A DNA stretch of 64,000 nt from Pelagophyceae sp. CCMP2097 (GCA_026770575.1 MU657165.1:497708-561707), one strand, 5' to 3'; positions 1 through 11,520 are shown, counted from the first letter of the stretch. Numbers and translations are program-made. The notes: generated by a model from the sequence alone, not told the origin.

Positions 1-120
1 GCGACAAAGGCGAGCAAGCTCTTCATCGGCGAGGTCATCGTGGAGACACGCAGGTCGCTGGCCATCTTCCCAGTCGTCGGGTTTTACGCCTGGCTCGGGT
101 GGATGGTCGTCGTCGTGTAA
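1..120 (+). CDS. 3' fragment of a gene, possibly TAF11-like
   Basis: An open frame enters from the left edge and stops at TAA 118-120. The first residues, SKLFIGEVIVETR, resemble the end of the TAF11 histone fold, where related proteins read roughly K-hydrophobic-F-V-G-E followed by ETA. TAF11 is a TFIID subunit. The residues that follow are hydrophobic and do not match that family, so the apparent end may be intron read-through; a weak donor-like GTGTAAG sits at the stop. With only 39 residues visible the call is tentative. Confidence 0.25.
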   Translation, partial: ATKASKLFIGEVIVETRRSLAIFPVVGFYAWLGWMVVVV

Positions 121-338
121 GACGCACCAGCGGCGGCGAGGGCTGAGCATCGGCTCGCACACAACCCGAGATAACTCATATACAACTCATATACCCACGC
201 CCCCCGCGACCGGTGGAAGAGGCCTCGTGGTGACAAAGTGGTTATGAGCCGATGCGTGGGCGGTTCGGTTTGCGCTTGGGCAGCGCCCTTGCCGGAAAAT
301 AGGCAGTCGCCGGCGGCAGGCGCGCCGCGCGCGCGCGT

Positions 339-3300
339 CTATGTCGGCGGCGGCTTCTTTTTGCTCTTTTTCATGGCCAGCTTTGCGAAGAGCTCGCCGC
401 CGGCGCTCTTGGCCGGCGGCGGCGACGCGGGGCCGACGGCCGCCTTTCGGATGCCCGCCAGGGCCTGCAGCTCGGCCTGGCCGTCGATGCTCGCGCGCTT
501 GCGCGGCGGCGTCGGCGACCGTTTTGTGCGCGCCTCGGTCTCCTCGGGTGGTCGTCTGCCGCGGAGCGCGTCGAGCTGCGCCCCCGCCTTGGAGTTGAGC
601 GGCACGCCCTGGGCTCGCCGGATGAAGCGCGACATGCGGCCCTCGGCGGCGGCCGCGCCCTGGGCCAGCGACGCGGCGGCGTCGCTCCCGGACGTCTTGG
701 TGCGCGCGCGCCGCTGCCGCGGGCCCTGCAGCTTGGCCAAAATGTCCTCGGCGGCCTCGCTCTTCAGCGAGGCCAGCGTCTCGCCGACGAGGCCCGACGA
801 GCCCTTGAGCTTGGCCTTGTGGGCGGCGGCGTTCTGCTTGGCCAATGCGCGGTCCTCCATCTGCCTCCGGCGATCGTTTTCCAACCTGGCTTTGGCCAGA
901 GCAACAAAAAAGTCGCCGACCAGAGTGCGGAAGAACGTCTCGACGCCGCAGAGCGACGGGTCCTCGCCGAAGGACGCCACGAGGCGCTCGAACCGAAGCT
1001 TTGTGGCTTCGAAGCGCCGGTCCAGCTCCGCCGCGCGCACCACGGCTGCCGCATGGAACGGCGCCATCACCGCAGAGAAGCGGCAGCCGCGCGGCGCGCT
1101 CTTCTTCCGCAGAGAAACGTGCCGTTGCACCAAATCGATGGACTGCCGCACGGCGCGAAAGTCCAAGGCCCACTGCGCCAGCGAGCACCGCGCCGCGCCG
1201 TCCGCCTCGCCAAAGTCCGAGGCGCAGTCCAAGAGTTCCGCGTCGTGCGCCTCGCACCACGCCGCCAGCCAGTGCAGCAGCGTCCGCCTAAGTGCGAGCG
1301 TCGGAGGAGTCGACTCGAACGGATCAAAGGCACCTGTTGTCGAGCGCCTTGATGGTGCCGAGCTTGGCGAGGGCGTCGAGGCGGAAGCCGTACGAGCCGC
1401 CGCGGCTGGAACCGGCGTTGAGGTAGTTGCCCACGGCGAGGACGATTTCCAACAACCGGGCAAAGCGCTCCGACCCGGCGAGGCGCTCGCACGCGGTGGT
1501 GACCAAGCGCAAGCGGTCGTCCAGCGCCTCGCACGTCGCGTCGAACCTGAGACGGAAGAGGTAGCACTTCAGCCGGTCCTCGTAGTCCGGTACGGCCACG
1601 ATGGCCGCAAAGAACTGCTCCACGCGGCCCAGGGGCGCGGCGCCGACGTAGTCCGCCACGGCGCAAGCATCGTCGGCCGACGGCGCGCACTTGAGCAGCA
1701 GCTCGGTGCGCGCGGCGTCGAGCTTGGCCTCGTCGAGGGAGATGACGGCGGATACGATTTCGCCCTTTGTCATCTTGAGCTTGACGAGAGCGATGCCGAC
1801 GTTTTGCGAGACCTTGCCTTCGACGATGGACACCTCCTTTGGCTTGGAGGGCCTGTCCTCCTTTGCGTGCTGCGCGGCGTCTTTGGCGGACTCGGCGGAG
1901 ACCACCTTGGCGAATTCGCGTTCCAGCGCCTTGCCGTCAATCTTCACCTTTGCGTCTGAGAGGTTGCGCCACACCGTCTTCTCAAAGGCCTCGTCGCTGA
2001 TCTTCGACCAGAAGATGGGCCGCATGGGCACGTTTGGCTTGGGCTGCGGCTTTAGCTTGCGCGCGACCTTGGGCTTCGCCGGCGCGGCCGCGGGCGCCGG
2101 CATCGGCTTCGACGGGTCCAGGTCCAGCACCTTTGGGTCGAGGCCGTCGGCGCGCATCTTCTGCTCCACGGCGCCGCGCGGCAGGTGCATAGCCAGCATT
2201 TTGAAGTACGGCGCGAACGTCGGATCCTCGCTCAGCGGCGGCGGCCCGGATCGCGCCGCCGGCTTCGGGGACTCGTGGGCGGCGGCGGGCGATGCGGCCT
2301 CGGGCGAATCGAGGATTGCCGGGTCGAAGCCGTCGGCGCGCATCTTGAGGTCGACGGCCTCGCGGGGTAGGTGCATTTGAAGCATTTTGAAGTACTTTTG
2401 ATACCTCGCATCGTCGCGCGGCCCCGCCACCGCCGCCGCCGCGCCGGGCGCCGGCTTGGACGGGTCGAGGTCGAGGACGGACACGTCGAAGCCCTCTGCG
2501 CGCATCTTTTGCTCGACTGCACCGCGGGGCAGGTGCATCGACAGCATCTTGAAGAACTTGGAGTAGCGCGCGTCCTGGGAGAGCGGCACCAGCCCCGCCG
2601 GCGCGCCCCCCGCCGCCGCCTTCAAAGCCGCCACCTCGGCCTCGAGCGAAGCGATTTTCTTCAGGTAGCCCGCCTCGGCGCCGGCCTCGAGCTTTGGGCT
2701 CGCCGGCGCCGGCGCCGGCTTGCGCGCTCTTGACGACGTCGTCGCGCGCTCGCGCGCGGCCGTCTGCTCGCGCCGCAGCTGCTGGATCTCGTCTTCGCCA
2801 GCTTTTAAAGCTCGCTTGGCCTCGTCGAGCTCGCGCGTCGCGGCGTCGAGCGACATGGATCTCGCTTCCAAGGCGCGCTTCCAGCCGAGGACCGTCTTGA
2901 GCTCGCCTAAGCTGAGAGCAAAGTCGTCGTCGGCGCCCAGCACGATTCGGTGCGCGGCGATTTCCAGCAGAGCCCATTGTTCTTTCCCCAACGCGTCGTA
3001 GGCCGGGATGGCCGCGCAGTGCTGCACCACGGCTAAAAGGTGGCCGAAGCACTCGAACTCGACGGCGTGCCGCTTCACCGCCGAAAACAAAGCGTCGGCG
3101 TCGTCGAGCGAGATGCGGAAACCCTCGCCTTCAAAGGCTCGATCGTCCATGTTCGCCGCATCCAGCGCGAAGAGGCACTGCTCGTGGTCGTTTTCGAGGA
3201 CGCTCTCGAAGACTTGCACCTGGACCTCGAGTTCGTAAGCGTCGTCGTCCAGCTCGCCGTCCGCTGCCAATGCCAAAGCACTCAAGTTCCTCTCCTTCAA

Positions 3301-4063
3301 AACCGCCACGGCCTCGAGCATGCCCGCGCGCGTTAAGTCGCCCCGGACCTCGATTCGTTGCTCCACGTCGGGGGCGCTGTTGACTAAGGTATTGACGAAG
3401 AGCATGACGTCGCGCTTGAACGCCGTCGGAGTCAAATCGTTGGACAAGGCAAAGACGAGGCGCTCAAAGCGCACGCGCTCGCGCTTCACAAGCTTAAAAT
3501 ACTCGACGGCGGCGCGCACGCTGTCGTAGCCGGCGTCGCACGTGACGGCGAGCACGGCGAGGAGCTCGAGGACCTGGGTGCACACGCCAACGTCCTCCGA
3601 ATCCAGCGACAGGGCCAGTCGGGCCACGAGGGCCGGCGCCGCGCAGAGTCTGCGCAGGCCGCCGGCCTTGCCCATCGAAGCCTTGACGGCGTCGAGTAAA
3701 CAAGACTGCAGCCGCATCTCCGCCGGCGCCTTGTCGCGCGTCTCCGCAAGCTCCTCCAAGTGCTCAAACAGCAGCGCCGCCTGCCCGACGTCGTAAAACG
3801 CCTCCATCGACGCGTCGTCGTCCTACGATGCGCGCGTCGGTATCGCCGCGCGCTCGACGTGCGACTCGGGGCGCTCCGGCCGCCGCCGCGGAGCCGCCCC
3901 GCGCTGCCCCGTGCGCCGGCGGCTCGGGTATCGCGGGCGGCGCGCGCACCTCCTGCTGGAACCACGCGACGAGCTGCAAAATGTCATCGTACGTCGGGTG
4001 CTCTTTGAACAGGGCTTCGAGGGCCGCTTCCTTGAGCTGGCGCATCTGCGCCGTCGGCGGCAT
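339..4063 (-). CDS. Formin with FH3-like N-terminus, three short repeats and FH2 domain
   Basis: Exons 3950-4063, 1334-3822 and 339-1287 join in phase to give about 1183 residues. The donors are GTGCGC and GTGCC and the introns are 127 and 46 nt. Residues about 40-330 look like an alpha-helical GBD/FH3 region and are followed by a coiled coil at about 330-430. Around residues 455, 515 and 582 there are three copies of a 35-40 residue module built on F-K-M-L-x-M-H-L-P-R and a downstream K-M-R-A. The FH2 domain starts at RPIFWSKI (about 636), includes VGNYLNAGSSRGG and continues across the last intron as DNRRTLLHWL to about 1020. A basic tail rich in Lys and Pro ends the protein. Formins nucleate and elongate actin filaments. 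There is no long polyproline FH1; the linker before FH2 is only Pro/Ala/Lys-rich. The Met at 4063 was chosen because its 38-codon exon splices in phase. The gene is divergent from the next one. Confidence 0.9.
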
Positions 4064-4668
4064 CGCCGCCGCCGGCGTACGGAAACACGCGCGCCGCGAC
4101 CGCGGCGCGGCAGCCGCGGCGGACTCGCAAGCGCGACGCGAGCTGCTCACACCTCTTGGGCCCGTCCTCGTCCCATTTTTTCCTGGTAGGCAAGCAACTG
4201 TTTCGTTGAATAATGCATTAAGCACCCACGGACCTTAAACCTAACCCTGGTGTTTAGGATTGGGGAAATCGAGGAGCTATCCCAAAGTCCGCGGCGCACC
4301 GGCTCGGAGGTCTCGGGCGGCTATCTCTAGAGACAGTCTGGAGATTCACATTGTGACGGGGTTAGACACCAAGAGTCCGAGTTCGAGGCAGTGGCATCGA
4401 CGGAGCCGTGGCACTCTGTCGGGCAGCGCCGCGGCGACGAAGAGCGCGTTCGTCGAAATAGGCGTGGATCAAGTCTCTCAAAAACAGTTACACTGTGACT
4501 CGAAATGGGCGTCATCAAATCTTGACTCGTTTTTGAAAAGTCGCTGAAGCGTGTGGCTCAAACTTGAGGAGGGGGGCAAGGGCGCCCTCCCGTCGACTCG
4601 CGGGCGCGGCGTCGGCCCGAGGCCCCTTGCGCTCTGCCCGGCGGGCCGCGCCGGTCGCCGTTTCCGCA
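4064..4668. other. Spacer between divergent formin and pseudo-SNF2 genes
   Basis: About 600 bp between two divergently transcribed starts, of lower GC than its flanks around 4190-4560. It should hold both promoters and 5' leaders. No convincing open frame, RNA gene or TATA box was found. A single telomere-like CCTAACCC at about 4240 is not repeated. Confidence 0.4.
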
Positions 4669-7600
4669 ATGCCGAAGCGGAAGGCGGCGGCGGCGCCGAA
4701 AGAGGACCCGCGGCGGCGGACGCGTTCGGCGAAGGAGGAAAAAAAACTCAAGGCCAAAGACGCAAAGGACGCAAAGGATGAGGCCAAGGAGCCGGCGCCC
4801 AAGCGACGATCGCCGCGGCCGCGGGCCGGCGCCAAGAAGGGTGCGTCTCGTCGCGTACCTAGGTGCACTCGCGCCCGCGCGGCTGGAAACCGCCTCAATC
4901 GACAGGCCGCCAAGAGAAGTCCAAGGAGTCCGAGTCCTCCGAGGACGCCGAGGACGCCGAGGAGGACGAGGAGAAGGAGTCCGAGTCCGAGGAGGAGGAA
5001 GAGTGCGTCTCTTGCCCGTCCCCGCCGGCCGCGCGCCGACGCGCGCCGCAGGCCCGAGCCGCCGCGCCGCACGACGCGCGGGCGCGGCGCGTCCGCGGCG
5101 CCCGCGCCGGCGCCGGTGCCGGCGCCGGCGGCGGCCGAGGCGAAGCACGAGGCGAAGAAAGCGGCTGGGAAGGACGACGAAGACGACGACGACGACGATT
5201 ACCGCGAGGCCAAGGGCCCGGATCGCCGGTCCTCGCGCCACGCGCGCGCCGAGACCAAGGCGACGCCGTCGCGCGCCTCTACGCCGCGCGAGAAGCGCGC
5301 CTCGCCTCCGGACAAGCCCGGGCCGCCGGACAAGCCGGACAAAAAGGCGCCCGCGCCGTCGCCGCCGCGCGCCGCCGCCAAGGAGACGCCCAAGGACGCG
5401 GCGGCGGCCAAGGCGTCGCCGACGGCGCTGCACCAGAGCCCGCGGCCGATGGTGCCGCAGACGCCCAAGGCGCCGCCGCCTCTCGCAGCGCCCGCGCCGG
5501 CGCCAGCGCCCACGCCGGCCAAGGCTGCGCCGCCGCCGGCACAGGCGCCGCCGCAGCAGCCCGCCGCCGCGCGCGACTCACCGCGGCTCAACGCCACCGC
5601 GGCCGTCGCAGCGCAGTGCGTCTGCTGCAAACCTCTCTGCTCGAAAGATCCACACCGTTGCGTCTGCGACTGCGTGTCTCTGCAGGCTCCCCGTCGCGGA
5701 ACTGAATGCGCCGCCGGCGGCCGTTTCTGCGCCGCCGGCCGTAGTGGCGGCGGCGACTGCGGCCGCGGCGGTTGCGGCGCAGCAGCAGCTCGAGCTGCAG
5801 GCGCAGGCGCAGTTGGCGCAGCAGCAGCAGCAGCAGCGGCAGCGGCAGTTGTTGCTGCAGCAGCAGGCCGCGGCGGCTGCCGTGCAGCAGGCGGCTGCGG
5901 CGGCGCTGGCGCAGCAGCAGGCGACGGCCGCCGCCGCCGCGCAGCAGCAGCAGCAGCAGGTGGCACAGGCGAAGCATTTGGCGCAGGCGCAGCAGCAGCA
6001 GCTGCAGCAGCAGCTGCAGCAGCAGCAGCTGCAGCAGCAGCACCTCCAGCAGCAGGCGCTGGAGCAGCAGCAGAGGGCGGCGGCGCAGCAGGCGGCGGCG
6101 CACCAGCAGCAGCTGCAGCAGCAGCATCAGCAGCATCAGCAGCAGGCGCAGCTCCAGCAGCAGCAGCAGCTGCAGCTGCAGCAGCAGGTGGCGGCGCCGC
6201 AGGCCGCGCAGCAGCTCCCCGCCCACGCGCAGCAGCAGGTGGCGGCGCCCGCGCTGCAGGCAAGCGCGGCGGCGCAGCAGCAGGCGCTGGCGCAGCAGCA
6301 GCAGCAGCAGCTGGCGCAGCAGGCCCAGCAGCAGGCGCAGCTGCAGGCCCAGCACGCGCAGCAGCAGCACGCGCTGCAGCAGCAGCAGCTCGCGCAGCAG
6401 CAGGCTCTGCAGCAACAGCAGCAGCAGGCGGCGCCGCCCGCGGGCGCAGCGCCGCACCGCGCGGAGACGCCGCCGCCACCGGCGGGCGTCGTGGCCGTGG
6501 CGCAGTCGCCGCAGGACGGTTCCGCGGGCGAGAGCAAGGCGGCGCCCATCGCGCTGCAGATGAAGGCTTTGCAGGGCCGGTGGAACGCGGCTCTGGCGCG
6601 GCTGCGGCGGCTGCGCAGGACTGGGTCCATGCGCGGGTCCAACTTCCCGACGATGTGCGTCCCGCCGCGTTCAAAGGCGCGCACGGACTACCTGCACGAC
6701 GAGATGGCCTGGCTCGCCGCGGACATGCACGAGGAGCGCAAGTGGAAACAGGCGGCGGCGAAGCTCTTTGCCGAGGCCTGCGTGGCCGCACTCCGCGAGC
6801 GCAGCGCAGCCCTCGCAGAGGTCGGCCTCGGGGACAGCCTCGCGGTCGTCGACAAGTCGGGCGACGCGGCGATGGCGGACGCGGACGCGCCCGCCGTGGA
6901 GTGGCGCGGCGTGGACCCCTGGAGCGTGGACAAGTCTGCCCGAGTAGCCGCCCAGAAGCACTCGACGGCCGAGGCTTGCGCGGCGGCGGCGCGCGTCGTC
7001 GCCGTCGTATCGGCTTTTGGCGGCGGCGCCGTCGTGGGCCGCCGGCCGCGCCTCGAGACGGCGGCGGCGGCGCTTGCGCTGGCCAAGCTGGAGAAGCCGC
7101 AGCTCGTCGTCGTCCTCTCGGCCGCCGCCGAGGTGCGTTGGAAAGAGTCTTTGTCGAAAGCGGGCGCCGGCGACGCGCACGTCGTCGTCGTCGACCCGTC
7201 GACGGAGGACGACACGGAGGACACGATTGAGCTGGCGGTTTCGCGGTCTGGGCGCACGGTGGCGTGGGCTGTGGTAGTCCTCGACGTCCGCGTCGGCGAC
7301 GAGGACCACGCAGCGTCGCTCCGCAGACTCGCCCTAGAGGCCTCTAGCATTGCCGCGAAGCGCATGATCGTCGCGGCGACGCCCGACTCGCGCGACCCGG
7401 AAGGCTGGGCAAGACTCGCGCAGTGGCTTTTGGGCGTCGACGCCGGCGCCACTGCGGCGTGGGCGCGGGCCCAGGCGCCGACGCGGCGTGGCGCGGCGCA
7501 CGTTTTGGAGCAGGCCCTGGCCTGCGGCATCGTGCGCATCGGCGACGCCTCGAATGCCGCCCCGGGCGTCGACCTTATAGCAGCTGTCGCGGCGCACCCG

Positions 7601-9772
7601 CCAGCCGAGGCGGCTTTATCATTGCCAGAGGGCCACGACGGCGGGTCGTTCCTCGTGCGCTGCGTCGCGACTGAGCGGCAGCGGCGCGAGTACGCCGCCG
7701 GGTGCGCGCGCTCCCGGTCGACTCTGGCGACGCCGTCGACGTTCACAAACGTCGCCGGCGCAGCCGAAGCCCTGGTGAACTTACGCAAGATCGTGGTCGC
7801 GCCCAGAGCAGCCAAGCTGACGGCGGAGCGGTTCTCGCTCGAAGCGGCGTCGCCCAAGCTCAAGGCAGTTGGGGCTCTCTTGAGGACTTTGCAAGGCAAA
7901 AAGGTCCTCGTCCTCGCGGCCTTACCGGAAGCGCTCGAGATCGTGGGTCGATACATCAAGTCGTGCGGCGTGCCCCTCGAGGCGCAAAAGGAGCCGCGGT
8001 TCGCCGCCGCGCAGAGAGCCATCGCCGCCTTCGAGCGCGACCCGCACGCGTTCGCACTCGTCCTCAGCAGCAGAGTCTTCTCGGCGTCGCCGTGGCTCGA
8101 GGCCCCAAAGGTCGACGTCATCGCAGTCTTCGACGACGACTGGTGCGCTTCGGTGAAGCGCGGCGACGAGGGCTGGTTAGAGAATCTGCGCAAAGAAGCC
8201 GCCGCGAAAACGTCCAGGACGGTGCTCTATCGGTTCGGCCTCGACCAATCGCTCGACGTCTGCTACTGGAAGGCGAAGATGCTCCGCCCCGTCGCCGCGG
8301 CCGGCGCGGGCGGTGCGCTGGTCCTGCCACCGCTGTCGCAGGGCGAGTCGGACGCTCTTGCGGCTTTGAACGCGTCCGACGCAGTCTCCGCCGTGGACCG
8401 CGGCCGCGTTTCGGGCATCCTCGGCGTGGCAGAGGCCTGCGGCTTCGCCGTGGACTCTGTCTTCCGCGGCGACCCGCAGGCGGACGCTGCGCCGGGGCGC
8501 GCCTTTTTCCTCGGATCGAAGAAGTCGCAGCGCAAGCGGCTGGCGGCGGCCATCGAGCGCGTCCATCGGCGCGCGGAGCGGTCGCGGCGCCGGCTGCACG
8601 ACACGGCGAGGTCGCAAAAGTCTTCGGAGGCGGAGACGGCCGCGCAAAAGCTCTTCTTCGCAGTCGGCGGCGGCGCCACCGCCCCCGCCGACGAAGTGCC
8701 GCACGCGGCGTTCATCGTCGTCCCCTGCCAGCGCTTCAACTCGAAGGAGGCCGCGCAGTGGGACGTGTCCTTTGCGCGCGCGCCGTTGTACGCCACGGCC
8801 ACGGCCGCGTCGCCTCTCGACGGCGAGGCCGCGCCCGAGGGCGACGTCGTGCACTTCCCGGCGTGGCTGCAATGCGCGCGGTCGGGCCCGGCGCCGTTTA
8901 AGCGGCGGCTGGTGGTGACGCAGGCCACGTCCGGCTCACGACGGACGGCCAAAAAGGCGCGCCACGTCATCAAGGCGCCGCACCGCGCCGGCGCTCTGGC
9001 AATCGGCATCGGTTCGCCGGCGGTTTTGGGCGCGCCCGCGGGCGCCGCGGGCGGGCAGTCGCGGCAGCCGCCCAACACCATCCCCGCCGAGACACGCGCG
9101 GCCACGCGTTCCGGCGGCACACCGCACGGCGGCGCGGCGCCGGCGTTTGCGTCGCCCACGGCCGCCGCGGGCGCGCCTGCGGCGGTTGCGGGAGCCGCGC
9201 AGTCTTTGCCGGCGTCGCTGACATCTTCGTCGTCGTCGTCGCGCGTGGCCTCGGACGCGTCGCTCGCCAGAGCCGCGCGCGCCGCCGACTTGGAGGCCAA
9301 GGCGCTCTCCGAAGCACAAGTCGTCGACTACGGCAAAGTGTTGGAAAGGGCGCGCGCCACGCGCGCGAGGCTCTGGCGGCCGGCGGCCGACGACGCAGAG
9401 GCGCCGAGGTCGTTCGTCGCCTACCTCGCGCGCTTCGGCGCGCACGCCGCGGCGCCCGCGCTCTCTGCGGCGCCGGGCCGGCCTCTGACTCTGGGCGCGC
9501 CGGCCGAGGCGCGTCTGGCCGAGTCTGCGCGGCGCGTGGTGGCCTGCGGCCGCGCGCAGCCCGCGCCTCTCGAGGGCCTGCCGCCCATCCCGGAGGACCA
9601 CGCGGCACTGCAGCCGCCGCACGACGCCGGGGATTTTGCGACGGACGAAAAGCTCGACGCCTTCTTCAAGCGCCGAGGCCTCCTCAACCCTTTTGAGGTC
9701 CTCAGTCGAAGACAGGCGCAAGCCGCTGCGCCGGCGCTGCAGGCCGCGCCCGTCGCCGAACCAGCGACCTGA
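4669..9772 (+). CDS. HSA-domain, polyglutamine protein with degenerate SNF2 helicase fold
   Basis: Exons 4669-4840, 4906-5002, 5052-5615 and 5686-9772 give about 1639 residues; three introns (65, 49, 70 nt) start with GTGCGTC. The N-terminus is a Lys/Glu/Pro-rich disordered region. Residues about 310-530 are almost only Gln and Ala. An HSA-like helix follows at about 600-660 (RTDYLHDEMAWLAADMHEER), the module by which SWR1, p400, INO80 and EAF1 bind actin-related proteins. After it come two lobes that follow the SNF2 fold: residues 716-866 with LVVVLSAAAEVRW, WAVVVLDVR and IVAATPDSRDPEGWARLAQWLL, and residues 999-1146 with KKVLVLAALPEALEIVGRYI and VDVIAVFDDDW. The catalytic parts are absent: the P-loop position reads GRRPRLETAAA, DEAH/DEAQ is replaced by LDVR, and no QxxxRxxRIGQ-like motif VI is seen. 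A pseudo-ATPase scaffold in a NuA4- or SWR1-like complex is inferred. Confidence 0.7.
5770..6440 (+). repeat. CAG/GCG-rich low-complexity tract encoding polyGln/Ala
   Basis: About 670 bp made mostly of CAG, GCG and CTG triplets. In the coding frame it gives long Gln runs broken by Ala and a few Leu or His. Codons are mixed (CAG with occasional CAA, several Ala codons), so it is an imperfect repeat rather than a pure microsatellite. The opposite strand and other frames are open through it only because of composition. Confidence 0.9.
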
Positions 9773-10042
9773 ACGCAAGCGCACGCCGCAACCGCCGGGA
9801 GACGAGGCCGACCGAGCCGTGGCCGCGCGCACGTGACGAGACGAGGCGTTCGTAAACCAAGGTCAGCACGTTTCCGAGCCTCGTCGGCGGCATCGTCGCC
9901 TCGAGTCTCGCCTCAGAGGGGTCTAACTGCCGAGGCCGCTCGCGTTGCGATGCTGCCGTGATCGGATGGCGGATCGAACCGATTCTACAAACCGCGGAGA
10001 GATGGACCCCGATCTCTCGACTTAAGTCCCGACAGAATTCTG

Positions 10043-11293
10043 TTAATACTCGTCAGCGTCGTTGTCGGCATCGTCGCCGCTGTCGGCGTCGTCGCCGCTG
10101 CCGGTGTCGTCGCTGCCGGCGTCGTCGCTGTCGGCGTCGTCGCTGTCGGCGTCGTCGCCCTGGTCGACGTCGTCGCCGCTGCCGGCGTCGTCCTGGTGGT
10201 CAGCGTCCCAGACCCGTGCCGTGCCGTCCATGCTCGCCGTCACGACGCGCGCACCATCGGACGAGAACGCGCAGCACACGACTGCGTCGGTGTGCCCTTT
10301 GAGCGTCGTCAGCACCGCGCCCGTCTCGGCGTCCCAGAGCCGCGCCGTCCAGTCGCGGCTCGCCGTCACGATGCGCGTGCCGTCGGGTGAGAACGCGCAG
10401 CTGAAGACGCAGCCGGTGTGCCCCTTGAGCCTCTTTTGCTGCGCGCCCGTCGTGGCGTCCCAGAGGCGCGCCGTCTTGTCGCCGCTTCCCGTCAGGATGC
10501 GCGTGCCGTCGGGCGAGAACGCGCAGCTCCAGACGCTGTTGGTGTGGCCCTTGAGCGCCAGCAGCTCGTCTCCAAACCAGGCGTCCCAGATCTGCACCGT
10601 CTGGTCCCCGTTCCCGGTCACGACGCGCTTGCCGTCGGGGGAGTACGCGCAGCTGAATGCGGGGCCACAGTCGGCGGCCACAGTCAGCAGCAGCGCGCCC
10701 GTCTCGGCGTCCCAGAGCCGCGTCCTGCCGTCGTTGCTCGCCGTCGCGACGCGCTCGCCGTTGGGGGAGAACGCGCAGCTGACGACTCCGTCGCGGTGCC
10801 CTAAAAACGTAATCTTCAGCTTGCCCGTCTCAGCGTCCCACAGCCGCGCCGTCCCGTCGTCGCTCGCCGTCAGGATGCGCTTGCCGTCGGGCGCGAACGC
10901 GCAGCTCAAGACGGCGTAAGTGTGCCCCTCGAGCGTCATCAGCAGCGCGCCCGTCTCAGCGTCCCAGACTTGCGCCGTCTTGCCGCTCGCCGTCACGATG
11001 CGCTTGCCTTCGGGCGAGAACGCGCAGCTCTGGACGTGGCGGGTGTGACCCTTGAGGATCGCCGCGCCCTTTGCGATCAGGTCCTTCCAGACGAGCCTGC
11101 GCACGGCCGGCGCCACGGCTTGCGCATTTTCAGCCACGCGTCGCGTCACGAGGAGCGCGTTGGGTGATGCCGAGAGCCGGAGGATGAGCGCGAGCACGTC
11201 GCTCAGCTCAAACACCTCGATGGCCAGCGCGGCAGCAAAGTCGGTCGGCCGCGACTTGACGGCTCGCGCGGCCTCGTCGTCGACGGCGTCCAT
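10043..11293 (-). CDS. Seven-blade WD40 repeat protein with Asp-rich tail
   Basis: A single-exon frame of 416 residues starting at MDAVDDEAARAV; a longer GTG start upstream is less likely. Residues 1-70 are helical (VFELSDVLALILRLS, then VTRRVAENAQAVAPAVRRL). Seven repeats of about 42 residues follow, each with GH-T, SCAFSPDGKR, VTAS and a W-D dipeptide, enough for one closed propeller. The last 45 residues are nearly all Asp, Ser, Gly and Ala, encoded by trinucleotide-like repeats at 10047-10195. WD40 propellers are binding platforms, and nothing here shows a partner. The N-terminal helical part is shared with the WD40 pseudogene at 40292-41156, and the blades match the array at 33.9-40.1 kb, so this is a dispersed family member. 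Confidence 0.8.
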   Translation of the reverse strand: MDAVDDEAARAVKSRPTDFAAALAIEVFELSDVLALILRLSASPNALLVTRRVAENAQAVAPAVRRLVWKDLIAKGAAILKGHTRHVQSCAFSPEGKRIVTASGKTAQVWDAETGALLMTLEGHTYAVLSCAFAPDGKRILTASDDGTARLWDAETGKLKITFLGHRDGVVSCAFSPNGERVATASNDGRTRLWDAETGALLLTVAADCGPAFSCAYSPDGKRVVTGNGDQTVQIWDAWFGDELLALKGHTNSVWSCAFSPDGTRILTGSGDKTARLWDATTGAQQKRLKGHTGCVFSCAFSPDGTRIVTASRDWTARLWDAETGAVLTTLKGHTDAVVCCAFSSDGARVVTASMDGTARVWDADHQDDAGSGDDVDQGDDADSDDADSDDAGSDDTGSGDDADSGDDADNDADEY

Positions 11294-11520
11294 GCTCCGC
11301 TCCGGCGGGCCAGCCCTCACCCCGGGGGGAAGCTCGGGCGAGGAACTACTTTTGACAAAGCGGCCGGACCTCGATTTGCAACGACCACGAGCACCAACTT
11401 GAACTCCAGTTCACTGGGCAGAAACAACGACCAAAGGGTCCGAAATGCAAGGCAATTTTGGCGACCTTGACAACGTGCGCCGCGGCGCTCTCGTTCGCGT
11501 CTCTTGGCGAAAGGCGACCT

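Noticed and set aside
238..1959. A 573-codon plus-strand open frame across the formin gene
   Set aside because: It is antisense to FH2 coding sequence, shows no family similarity and is Ser/Arg/Ala-rich, as expected for a GC-rich shadow.
4232..4258. Telomere-like CCTAACCC near 4240
   Set aside because: It is a single copy between two genes, not an array.
5770..6440. CRISPR-like or satellite reading of the periodic CAG tract and of the 126-bp WD40 periodicity
   Set aside because: There are no constant repeat/variable spacer units. The periods are codon or protein-blade periods inside open frames.
5199..6791. A 530-codon minus-strand Pro/Ala-rich frame
   Set aside because: It is the reverse of the CAG/GCG repeat tract and has only low-complexity sequence. 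The plus strand has the HSA domain and clean splice joins.
9980..10010. T-arm-like GGTTCGATCC on the minus strand, possible tRNA
   Set aside because: No D-arm, anticodon arm or acceptor stem pairs with it. The similar GGATTCGAATCC at 28370 is just a palindrome.
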